This document shows positions 1-6,261 of a DNA stretch of 8,032 nucleotides, one piece after another. Made by a program: the position numbers and the translations under genes. A model generated the notes under the pieces. That model ran no database searches. It had not been told where the DNA came from and was given only the letters and a program-made list of their open reading frames with translations. The stretch lies in NCBI GenBank assembly GCA_027063545.1, contig JAMORN010000125.1, positions 1-8,032 of the forward strand. The letters run 5' to 3'. The DNA is from JAMORN01 sp027063545 [NCBI: bacterium]. Its GTDB lineage: Bacteria; JAMORN01. The number at the start of each line of letters is the position of its first letter. The stretch's first letter is position 1.

Positions 1-23
1 ACCACAGCTTCATAAAGAGGCAT
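1..23 (-). CDS. rpsF: 5' end of a gene, probably ribosomal protein bS6 (partial)
   Basis: Only the first seven codons lie in the window: ATG at 23-21 followed by codons for P-L-Y-E-A-V, then the window ends. A good Shine-Dalgarno, AAGGG on the minus strand (31-35), sits 7 bases upstream of the ATG, so this is a credible translation start. Many bacterial bS6 proteins begin M-P-L-Y-E-x-V or similar, which is the reason for the name. In bacteria rpsF normally leads an rpsF-(ssb)-rpsR-rplI cluster, which would lie off the left edge. Seven residues cannot prove the assignment; another protein beginning MPLYEAV is possible. The start itself is more secure than the product. Confidence 0.42.
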
Positions 24-96
24 TTGTATTCCCTTATTTTATTGAAAAACAATTATAGATTAAACATAGAAGAAATATAGGAAATAGGGGGATAAA
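24..96. promoter_or_regulatory. Divergent intergenic region with two ribosome binding sites and a possible minus-strand -10 box
   Basis: This 73-base spacer separates the start of the left-edge minus-strand gene from the start of the plus-strand exported protein, so it must hold the promoters of both. On the minus strand a perfect TATAAT lies at 57-52, about 28 bases before the ATG at 23, a sensible place for a -10 element; no good -35 hexamer stands at the expected spacing. On the plus strand GGGGG at 87-91 is the Shine-Dalgarno, 5 bases before the ATG at 97. Plus-strand TATAGA (54-59) and TATAGG (76-81) are weak -10 candidates. In DNA this AT-rich such matches arise often by chance. Confidence 0.35.
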
Positions 97-663
97 ATGA
101 GGGGGAGTTTTTTATTTTTCTTTATATTCTTATTTTTATTAGAAATAGTTTATGCACAAAACTTAGAGACAAAACAAACATCTCATATTGGATTTTGGGG
201 AAGTATGGGTTCCAGTATAAATAAAGATTTAAGTGGAGGTTTTGGATTTAGACTAGCAATGTTAGCTTTTAATGTTGGGTTTATAGATGACCAACAGATT
301 CCTTATAGTCAGATTATAGATTATCCAATAGAAAGTAATTATACATATTTAGGGAAATATAAAGTTCAACCTACTTGGGGATTTGATATTATTTATTATC
401 CTAGAATTTTAGATAAGTCTTTTTATTCAATAGGGATAGAAACAGGGATTTATTTTCAAGAATATGCTAAAATAGCTCAATCTAATGTAAGTGAACTTTT
501 ATATAATCAGGGTTCTGAGTATAAAACTTTAGTAGGGGTTGGGATAGCCTATGAGATATATATTACAATGGTAGAAGATGAATATGCAAAATGGTGTTTT
601 CTTTTAGGTATTGAAGCTCATTCAGTAAGAGGAATAAACATAAAAGTAGGGTTAGGAATATAA
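97..663 (+). CDS. Exported protein, probable small outer-membrane beta-barrel, function unknown
   Basis: A 188-residue protein I do not recognise by name. Residues 1-20 form a clear Sec signal peptide: M-R-G, a run of Phe/Leu/Ile, then V-Y-A before Gln21 as a likely signal peptidase I cut. There is no lipobox cysteine. The mature part alternates hydrophobic and polar residues and is rich in Gly and aromatics, with strand-like blocks at about 31-41, 48-62, 90-101, 109-124, 144-158 and 166-188. That is the look of a small outer-membrane beta-barrel. It ends G-L-G-I rather than in the Phe usual for barrel proteins. The start is supported by GGGGG five bases before the ATG. It is transcribed away from the left-edge gene and toward the GH35 gene, overlapping its stop by 12 bases. 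The barrel is inferred from pattern only; a soluble periplasmic beta-protein is an alternative. Confidence 0.75.
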   Translation: MRGSFLFFFIFLFLLEIVYAQNLETKQTSHIGFWGSMGSSINKDLSGGFGFRLAMLAFNVGFIDDQQIPYSQIIDYPIESNYTYLGKYKVQPTWGFDIIYYPRILDKSFYSIGIETGIYFQEYAKIAQSNVSELLYNQGSEYKTLVGVGIAYEIYITMVEDEYAKWCFLLGIEAHSVRGINIKVGLGI

Positions 664-3057
664 AGAATTTTTGAATATTTTTATATATAAATTAGTTGGG
701 TCACCATCAGTTTCTTCAAAGATAATAAGAGAATTGTTTTTCTTTTTTAAAAGACCTGCAGGTAAATAATATCCTCTTAATTTTTCGAAACCTTTATTGT
801 AATATCTTCCAATATTTACTCCATTTAAGAATAAAACTCCAGAATATAATGTTGATTTTTCCATATAAACTCTTAATCTAGTTATAATATTTGAAGTATC
901 AATAAAATCTAAATCAAAAAAGAATTTAAATATTCTTAAGTTTCTAAAAGTTTGATTACTAAATTTATCAATAAGAGATTCTCGCTTTTCTATACAAATT
1001 CCCGGAAGATGATAAAATGTTGGAAGAATCTCTAAATTTAATTTATTATCTATTTCAAAATATTTGCATAAATTAGCCTCTTTAAATGTAACATTTCCCA
1101 CATCATACCCTTTATATCTTCCCCAAGATTTTAAAAGTATATCTATTTTATTTATTCCTTTTTCTAGAATTATGGTAAAATTATATGGTATTTTAGAATC
1201 TATTCTCCCATCAAAAAGAGGAGGAATCTCTGAATAATTTATAAATTTATTATTTACAAAAATAAATATTTGATCTTTTATATCTTTAAAAAAGAATGTT
1301 TTTGTCTGTTTAATATTAGATTTTATATAAAATCTATACCATCCATAATCTGTAGTATTATCTGTAAATTCCTCTAATAAAAGAAGTCTATCCTCCTTTT
1401 GAAAAAAATTATCATCAAGCAGTACCTCAATAGCCCCATTTTTTACAATAGGATTTTTAAGTTCTATTTTTTCAGGGATATTATTTACTGATATATTTAT
1501 TTCAAAAGATTGGAGATTTTTTTCTATTTTTAATTTTTCTTTAAACTCATTTTTTATTTGATAAGTTATAGGATTTCTATTTATATGATGATCTACTTTA
1601 GGAGTTAGTAAGTATTTATTTTCCTCCAGAAGAATAGCATCTGTTATATAAAAATTATGTTTTTTATCAATATAAAATTTATATGCCATATTTTGAGATA
1701 AAATTAAAACAGAAACCTTTTTATTTAGATATGATATTTTTATTAGATTTTTATAATTATCATCAGTAATATGCTCTTCAAAAACTTTTCCTAAAACCTC
1801 AAATTTAACTTTATTTCCTACTTTATTATACAATACAATTGTATCTTGGGTTTTATATAATATATTCCCCGCAATATAATTAAAAGTAATCCCGTTTATA
1901 TTAAGATTAAAAACAACCATTATAGGATTCTCTGGAGAAAATTCCATACCTATGTTATAGCCAAATATTTTATCAATTTCTCCTTCTTGTTCTAAAGAAA
2001 ATAGAAATTTTACCCCCTCTTTATTTGAAAAAAGAAATTTATATCCTTTTTCTAAGTTACTATCATAATCTCCTTTTTCATTTAAAAATGCTTTACTATC
2101 AGCTATATATTCCATAAAAGAAGATATAAAATAGTTTATAAGTTTTGTTTCATAGAATAGTATAGTAGGAATACCCATTTCATTTAAAGGTGCTTCCCCA
2201 AGTTCATAACAAGTAGGAAAGCCATACGCAGATGTATATCCAAAGTTGGTTCCACCTGTAAATAAATAATATGTAAAGCCATCTACTCCTCGTGCAAGTC
2301 CTTCATATATTTTGCTTCTAAAATTAATTGCTGCTTGAGCTTCACCAGGTTCCTCTCCCCATCTATAAAGCCATCCCATCCATAATTCTGTATTATGATA
2401 AAGTTTTTTTCCATCCCCATATGTTAAAGCACCTTGATGATACATACCTGATTCTATTAGTATTATATCATCAAGCCTTTCTTGTAGATAGTCCCTTAAT
2501 ATATCTAAATATTTTCTAGACTCTTCCCATAATACCTCATTTTCATATTGAATAGCTACAATAGGTCCGCCTTTTGAAATAGTGTAATCTTTTATGATAT
2601 CAATTACTTTATCATAATATCTTAAAACAAGTTTTAAATACTCTTCATCATATACTCTTAATTTTACATTTTTTTTACATAAATATTTAGGATAACCACC
2701 AGCATCTCTTTCAGAATTAGAATAAGGTCCTATTCTTAATATTAAATAAAATCCATGCTCTTTTACCTTTTTTATAAATAATTCTAGATTTCTCCATAGT
2801 GTTTTAAAATCAAAAACCCCATCATCTATTTCATGTTCATGCCAAAATAAATATGTTTGAATTGTATTTAGACCGTTTATCTTTGCAAGTTTTAATCTAA
2901 AATCCCATTCATCAGGATGTATTCTGTAGAAATGAAATGCACCTGCAATGATAAAAACTCTTTTTCCATCTATTTTATATGATATATTATCAAAATCCAC
3001 AAATTTATTATTTTTAGGTGGAAAAATTTTACTTATAAAATGTCCGCCTGCGTCCAT
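652..3057 (-). CDS. Glycoside hydrolase family 35, probable cytoplasmic beta-galactosidase
   Basis: This 801-residue enzyme is expected to remove terminal beta-galactosyl residues from oligosaccharides by a retaining mechanism. Residues about 22-310 hold the GH35 TIM barrel: A-G-A-F-H-F-Y-R (38-45), G-L-N-T (62-65), R-I-G-P-Y (108-112), Q-Y-E-N-E (170-174, acid/base Glu174), T-E-L-W-M-G-W (223-229, nucleophile Glu224), F-T-G-G-T-N-F-G (266-273) and E-A-P-L-N-E-M-G (288-295). Beta-rich domains follow, including galactose-binding-like jelly rolls near 570-645 and 705-795, where F-L-N-G-V-N-I-G-R-Y is the usual late GH35 motif. No signal peptide is present, so it should act in the cytoplasm on imported sugars. 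It starts 15 bases after corA stops, with only a weak AGAG as ribosome site, and is probably the last gene of the pyrE operon. Glu174 to Glu224 is shorter than usual. True specificity (galactosidase, glucosaminidase or other) cannot be read from sequence. Confidence 0.9.
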   Translation of the reverse strand: MDAGGHFISKIFPPKNNKFVDFDNISYKIDGKRVFIIAGAFHFYRIHPDEWDFRLKLAKINGLNTIQTYLFWHEHEIDDGVFDFKTLWRNLELFIKKVKEHGFYLILRIGPYSNSERDAGGYPKYLCKKNVKLRVYDEEYLKLVLRYYDKVIDIIKDYTISKGGPIVAIQYENEVLWEESRKYLDILRDYLQERLDDIILIESGMYHQGALTYGDGKKLYHNTELWMGWLYRWGEEPGEAQAAINFRSKIYEGLARGVDGFTYYLFTGGTNFGYTSAYGFPTCYELGEAPLNEMGIPTILFYETKLINYFISSFMEYIADSKAFLNEKGDYDSNLEKGYKFLFSNKEGVKFLFSLEQEGEIDKIFGYNIGMEFSPENPIMVVFNLNINGITFNYIAGNILYKTQDTIVLYNKVGNKVKFEVLGKVFEEHITDDNYKNLIKISYLNKKVSVLILSQNMAYKFYIDKKHNFYITDAILLEENKYLLTPKVDHHINRNPITYQIKNEFKEKLKIEKNLQSFEINISVNNIPEKIELKNPIVKNGAIEVLLDDNFFQKEDRLLLLEEFTDNTTDYGWYRFYIKSNIKQTKTFFFKDIKDQIFIFVNNKFINYSEIPPLFDGRIDSKIPYNFTIILEKGINKIDILLKSWGRYKGYDVGNVTFKEANLCKYFEIDNKLNLEILPTFYHLPGICIEKRESLIDKFSNQTFRNLRIFKFFFDLDFIDTSNIITRLRVYMEKSTLYSGVLFLNGVNIGRYYNKGFEKLRGYYLPAGLLKKKNNSLIIFEETDGDPTNLYIKIFKNSLYS

Positions 3058-3072
3058 AACTCTATAATATTT

Positions 3073-4023
3073 TTATAGCCATCGTTTTTTTATAAAATAT
3101 ATTGTCACAATAGAAGTACCTACGAGAGAGATTATAAGTATTATCCAGAAAGCAAATGGATGATTTTGTAATGGTAAATTAACATTCATTCCATATAAAG
3201 ATGCAACAAGTGTAGGAAACATTAAAATTATTGTTACAGAGGTTAAAAATTTCATTACAGAGTTTAATCTATTTGAAATTATTGATGAAAAATAGTCACT
3301 TAAGCTTTTTATATTATAAACAAACACACTAGCCATTTCTATTGCCTGTTTATTTTCTATAATTATATCATCAAGTATATCCTCATCTTCTTCATACATT
3401 CTTATAATCTTTGCTTTTTGAATTTTTTCAAGAAGGAGTTCATTCCCTCTTAAAGAGGTTAAAAATATATGAAGACTTCTTTCTAATCTCATAAGCTTAA
3501 TTAAAGTATCATCTTTCATATCTCTATAAAATTCTTGCTCTACCTCATATATCCTTTTATCAATTTCTTTAATATAGTTAAGATAATATTTTAAAGAAAT
3601 AGAAATGATCTGTAAGATAAATCTACTTCTTTTTGATGTATAAAAGTCTTTTACATTACCATTTATAAATTCATAAAGAATTTCTGTAGGTTTTTGACAA
3701 ACGGTTATAATATAATCTTTTTTTAGGATAATTCCCAAAGGAATAGTATAAAAGGTAGATTCATTTTCCTTTTCTTCATAAACAGGTATTCTATAAATAA
3801 TCAAAATACCCTCATCTTCAATCTCAACACGAGGTCTTTCATTTATATCTAAGGAGTCTATAATAAAATATTCTGGAATATTTAACTCTTGAGCAAGCTT
3901 AGGTATATCATTAGGCTTAGGAGCAATAATATTAAGCCATGAACCTGTTTGAATTTCAGATGTAGTTACTTCACAACGTCTTAAAGAGTTATCTTCATGG
4001 GTTTTTTTATAAACATCAAGCAT
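3073..4023 (-). CDS. corA: CorA-family magnesium/cobalt transporter
   Basis: A 316-residue inner-membrane divalent cation channel of the CorA family, which forms pentamers and admits Mg2+ (also Co2+, Ni2+). The N-terminal cytoplasmic alpha/beta domain covers about 1-125. Long charged helices follow at about 130-256, typical of the CorA stalk. Two membrane helices sit at the C-terminus, about 258-277 and 289-311, joined by the signature Y-G-M-N (277-280) and a short loop V-N-L-P-L-Q-N. The basic end K-K-R-W-L is also typical of CorA. The acidic patch E-E-D-E-D (211-215) lies in the stalk helix. Length is normal for the family. It begins 6 bases after the yajC stop; the weak ribosome site AGAAG (4037-4033) is inside the yajC 3' end, so translation may be coupled. 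The family is certain; exact metal preference is not. Confidence 0.95.
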   Translation of the reverse strand: MLDVYKKTHEDNSLRRCEVTTSEIQTGSWLNIIAPKPNDIPKLAQELNIPEYFIIDSLDINERPRVEIEDEGILIIYRIPVYEEKENESTFYTIPLGIILKKDYIITVCQKPTEILYEFINGNVKDFYTSKRSRFILQIISISLKYYLNYIKEIDKRIYEVEQEFYRDMKDDTLIKLMRLERSLHIFLTSLRGNELLLEKIQKAKIIRMYEEDEDILDDIIIENKQAIEMASVFVYNIKSLSDYFSSIISNRLNSVMKFLTSVTIILMFPTLVASLYGMNVNLPLQNHPFAFWIILIISLVGTSIVTIYFIKKRWL

Positions 4024-4029
4024 AGTTTT

Positions 4030-4356
4030 TTACTTCTTTTCAAGTTTTCTAGCTACAGCATTTTTTGTAATAGTTATTAAAACATTAGGGGCTATTTCAA
4101 TTTGAAGAGAATCATCTCTTACATCTTTTATTGTACCAAATATTCCACCAATAGTGACAATTCTGTCACCTTTTTTTAGAGAATTTCTCATTTCTTCAAT
4201 TTTCTTTTGCTCTTTTTTTTGAGGAAGAATTATAAAGAAATACATAATAACAAAAACCAATATAAAAGGAAGTAATAGACCTAATATACTAGGTTGTTGA
4301 GGTTGGGCTTGATTTGTTTGAGCATATAAATCTGTTATAAAACTAAAAAAATACAT
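4030..4356 (-). CDS. yajC: Preprotein translocase accessory subunit YajC
   Basis: A 108-residue small inner-membrane protein that associates with SecDF and the SecYEG translocon. A single membrane helix lies at about 23-44, preceded by a Gln/Pro-rich stretch (N-Q-A-Q-P-Q-Q-P, 15-22). It is followed by the family signature P-Q-K-K-E-Q-K-K (45-52) and the small cytoplasmic domain with L-K-K-G-D-R-I-V-T-I-G-G-I-F-G-T-I (60-76). The C-terminus is basic. The start is well set: minus-strand AAGGAGA (GGAG at 4366-4363) is 6 bases before the ATG. It lies between pyrE and corA in an apparent operon; no secD or secF is in the window. The first 13 residues, ending Y-A-Q, resemble a weak signal-peptide tail, but the main helix follows, so the protein is most likely simply anchored. 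Confidence 0.95.
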   Translation of the reverse strand: MYFFSFITDLYAQTNQAQPQQPSILGLLLPFILVFVIMYFFIILPQKKEQKKIEEMRNSLKKGDRIVTIGGIFGTIKDVRDDSLQIEIAPNVLITITKNAVARKLEKK

Positions 4357-4372
4357 CTAAATCTCCTTTTTT

Positions 4373-4392
4373 ATTTATTTATTTATTTATTT
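4373..4392. repeat. ATTT tetranucleotide tandem repeat (5 copies) across the pyrE stop and yajC leader
   Basis: On the plus strand the unit ATTT repeats five times without interruption. On the minus strand, the coding sense here, this gives AAAT units that contain the pyrE stop codon (4389-4387) and continue to just before the yajC ribosome site. Because the first stop lies at the pyrE-proximal end of the repeat, gain or loss of copies would not change PyrE; it would alter the distance from the pyrE stop to the yajC ribosome site and the reading frame relation of the two genes. Whether the copy number varies cannot be told from one sequence. Confidence 0.8.
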
Positions 4393-4983
4393 TAAATATC
4401 TACTTCCTGGTTTTATCGCAGGACCGTATTTTTTTAAATCTTTACACATAGGACATTCTTCAGGTTTATAAGTTTTAGCATTAACTTTTATTAGATAAAA
4501 GTATTTTGTATCAAAATTAGGATCCTCATTTGCTCTATTTACCAAAGATACAACACCTAATATATTAACTTTATATTCATTTTTTATTAAGTCAATTACC
4601 TCTTTTACACTACCACCTGTTGTAATAACATCTTCAGCGATTAAGACATTTTCTCCTTCTTTTAAATTGAATCCTCTCCTTAAAGTCATTTTTCCGTTTT
4701 CTCTTTCTGTAAAAATATTTCTTTTTTTAAGTTGTCTAGATATTTCATAGCCGATTATTACTCCTCCCATAGCAGGAGATACTATAGTATCTATCTTATT
4801 TTTTATATCCTCAGGAATTTTTTTAATTAATTCTTCTACTAAAATTTTACCATATTCTGGATATTGGAACACTTTTGCCATTTGAAAATATCTATTAGAA
4901 TGCAATCCTGATGAGAGTTGGAAGTGGCCTTCAAGTAAAGCACCTGCTTTTTTTAATATGTCTAAAATTTCTTCATCTCTCAT
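4387..4983 (-). CDS. pyrE: Orotate phosphoribosyltransferase, Thermus/archaeal-like type
   Basis: Transfers phosphoribose from PRPP to orotate to give orotidine 5'-phosphate in de novo pyrimidine synthesis, in the cytoplasm. The 198-residue protein shows A-G-A-L-L-E-G-H-F-x-L-S-S-G-L-H-S (13-29), the S-P-A-M-G-G loop (69-74), R-x-F-x-x-x-E-G-E-N (103-112) and the PRPP-binding loop V-L-I-A-E-D-V-I-T-T-G-G-S (113-125). The C-terminus carries C-P-M-C (177-180) and K-P-G-S-R (191-195), features of the short Thermus-like subfamily. I chose the ATG at 4983 because GGAG (4996-4993) lies 9 bases before it. An in-frame ATG at 4998 has no ribosome site, and the open frame back to 5106 is a low-complexity Phe/Ile/Lys stretch that runs into the divergent gene. 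It appears to lead the pyrE-yajC-corA-GH35 operon. No other pyr gene is in the window. Confidence 0.95.
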   Translation of the reverse strand: MRDEEILDILKKAGALLEGHFQLSSGLHSNRYFQMAKVFQYPEYGKILVEELIKKIPEDIKNKIDTIVSPAMGGVIIGYEISRQLKKRNIFTERENGKMTLRRGFNLKEGENVLIAEDVITTGGSVKEVIDLIKNEYKVNILGVVSLVNRANEDPNFDTKYFYLIKVNAKTYKPEECPMCKDLKKYGPAIKPGSRYLK

Positions 4984-4992
4984 ATATTTTTT

Positions 4993-4996
4993 CTCC
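4993..4996 (-). promoter_or_regulatory. Ribosome binding site that fixes the pyrE start
   Basis: The minus strand reads GGAG here, 9 bases upstream of the ATG at 4983. It overlaps the other candidate start codon (ATG at 4998), so initiation at 4998 would leave no Shine-Dalgarno upstream, only an AT-rich stretch. This supports the 198-residue PyrE over longer versions. Confidence 0.7.
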
Positions 4997-5074
4997 ATTT
5001 TTAAATTAAACAATTTGATTTTAAAATAAAAAAAAAATATCTTATTTAAAAGTTTAAATTTTATAAAAAATATT
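4997..5074. promoter_or_regulatory. AT-rich divergent spacer between pyrE and the 69-residue membrane protein
   Basis: This stretch is almost all A and T and includes a run of ten A (5028-5037). It should hold the promoter of the pyrE operon on the minus strand and, if the small plus-strand gene has its own promoter, that one too. I see many TATAAT-like words but no pair of -35 and -10 boxes that stands out from the background. No clear Shine-Dalgarno precedes the plus-strand ATG at 5075. No hairpin, riboswitch or attenuator is evident. Confidence 0.35.
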
Positions 5075-5284
5075 ATGATAGATTGGATAGGTTTTTCTTT
5101 AAACATTCTTGTTATAATTGTATTAATATTTATAGCTCTATTATATACTATGATAGCAATAAGAATGCAGATATTAATAAGAAGAATAGATAAAATTATA
5201 GAGTTATTCCCAGAGGTTATAGATTTAAAAGAAGAATATCTTGATCTAAAAGAAACTTATCGTCAATTAAAAGAAGAAGAGTAG
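5075..5284 (+). CDS. Small membrane-anchored coiled-coil protein, function unknown
   Basis: A 69-residue protein I cannot assign to a family. Residues about 5-29 form one hydrophobic helix (Leu/Ile/Val/Phe-rich). Basic residues follow (R30, R36, R37), which favours the C-terminal part being cytoplasmic. Residues about 36-69 are a highly charged amphipathic helix with regular Leu/Ile/Val spacing (K-E-E-Y-L-D-L-K-E-T-Y), likely a short coiled coil. The composition is protein-like and the gene fills what would otherwise be an unusually large gap between apbE and pyrE, which argues that it is real. It is divergent from pyrE, and its last 22 bases overlap the end of convergent apbE. The ATG has no visible Shine-Dalgarno, so the start is uncertain; internal Met codons at 26 and 31 would remove the membrane helix and are less likely. 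It resembles small single-helix envelope proteins in shape only. Confidence 0.62.
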   Translation: MIDWIGFSLNILVIIVLIFIALLYTMIAIRMQILIRRIDKIIELFPEVIDLKEEYLDLKETYRQLKEEE

Positions 5285-6258
5285 TAAATAGTATCTTTTT
5301 TATTTATTAAAATAACTCTTGTGGAATCAGGTAATTTTTTTAGAAGTTCAGGAGAATATTTTATGCTTAAAACAGTTGCCCATATATCAGCCATTATTGG
5401 ATTTGGTGTTATAACAGTAGAGGAATTAAACTCTTCTTGAGGGTACCCAGATCTAGGGTTTATTATATGAGAAAATTTTTTACCATTTATTAAATAAAAT
5501 CTTTCATAGTCTCCACTTGTTGCAATTGCAGTGTTTTTTAGATACAATATTTTAAATATTTTTTGTTTGTTAAATGGATCTTTTATTCCTATTTTAAAAG
5601 GCTTATCATTTTTTGATGTCAGATATATATCACCACCAGCATTTATTATATAATATTTTATACCAAGAGAATCTAACTTTTTCTTTGATATATAAAGAGC
5701 ATAACCTTTGGCTATAGCCCCAAAATCTAGGCCCATAAACTTTTTCTTTAAAAATATTTCTTTAGTAGAATCTATTAAGATTATATTATTCATATTGCAT
5801 AACGCTTTATATCTTTTAATAGTACATTTACAAGGCATTTTTCCGACTTTTGCATATCTTTTCCAAATTTTAATTATAGGATCAAGAGCTATATTAAAAA
5901 GGTCAGAGATGCTATCATGAAAAGTTTTTGATATTTTAACAATTTCGTAAGTATATGGAGATACTTTTACAAATTTTTTACCAGCATATAATTTAAGTTT
6001 TGCTAAATCACTTTTAGATGAATACGGATTAAAGAGACTATCAAGAATATCAAAAGTGTTATATACTACTTTTATACCTTTAAAGGCTTTATTTTGATCT
6101 TGGTCATATATTTTGACTTCAATAATTGTATTCATAGATACAAAAGAAAGCTGAGCTGTAGGCAGATTTTTAAAAAAAGTATAGTGAAATATTAATACGA
6201 ATAAAATTAAAAGGATAACAATTCCTGAGACTAAAATAATATTTTTTTTATTTTCCAT
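5263..6258 (-). CDS. apbE: FAD:protein FMN transferase (ApbE family)
   Basis: This 331-residue protein should attach FMN from FAD covalently to Ser/Thr of target redox proteins such as RnfG, RnfD or NqrC-like subunits, on the outer face of the inner membrane. Residues 7-28 are a hydrophobic signal or anchor with no lipobox Cys, unlike the lipoprotein forms. Family motifs follow in order: S-M-N-T-I-I-E-V (41-48), F-N-P-Y-S (76-80), G-L-D-F-G-A-I-A-K-G-Y-A (176-187), I-N-A-G-G-D-I-Y (205-212), A-T-S-G-D-Y-E-R-F (246-254), H-I-I-N-P-R-S-G-Y-P (264-273) and M-A-D-I-W-A-T (289-295), which includes the metal-binding Asp/Thr region. Cysteines at 143, 145 and 154 lie in a charged segment. The start is set by GGGAG at the very end of guaA, 6 bases before the ATG, so it is probably cotranscribed with guaA. 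No flavinylation target is encoded in the window. Confidence 0.93.
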   Translation of the reverse strand: MENKKNIILVSGIVILLILFVLIFHYTFFKNLPTAQLSFVSMNTIIEVKIYDQDQNKAFKGIKVVYNTFDILDSLFNPYSSKSDLAKLKLYAGKKFVKVSPYTYEIVKISKTFHDSISDLFNIALDPIIKIWKRYAKVGKMPCKCTIKRYKALCNMNNIILIDSTKEIFLKKKFMGLDFGAIAKGYALYISKKKLDSLGIKYYIINAGGDIYLTSKNDKPFKIGIKDPFNKQKIFKILYLKNTAIATSGDYERFYLINGKKFSHIINPRSGYPQEEFNSSTVITPNPIMADIWATVLSIKYSPELLKKLPDSTRVILINKKDTIYYSSSFN

Positions 6259-6261
6259 TTT

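Noticed and set aside
663-700. Possible intrinsic terminator after the exported protein
   Set aside because: There are T-runs, but no GC-containing inverted repeat precedes them.
2328-2519. Plus-strand open frame of 63 codons inside the GH35 gene
   Set aside because: It lies opposite the conserved catalytic region of GH35, has no ribosome site and no recognisable product; it is a frame shadow.
5028-5037. Run of ten A as a phase-variable tract
   Set aside because: It lies in an AT-only spacer outside both chosen coding regions, and such runs are expected by chance here; no evidence of variation.
4984-5106. N-terminal extension of PyrE by up to 41 residues
   Set aside because: The added residues are Phe/Ile/Lys low complexity from AT-rich spacer DNA, the family begins near the chosen Met, and GGAG supports the ATG at 4983.
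5708-5920. Plus-strand open frame of 70 codons inside apbE
   Set aside because: Antisense to conserved ApbE motifs, no Shine-Dalgarno; explained by the base composition of the real gene.
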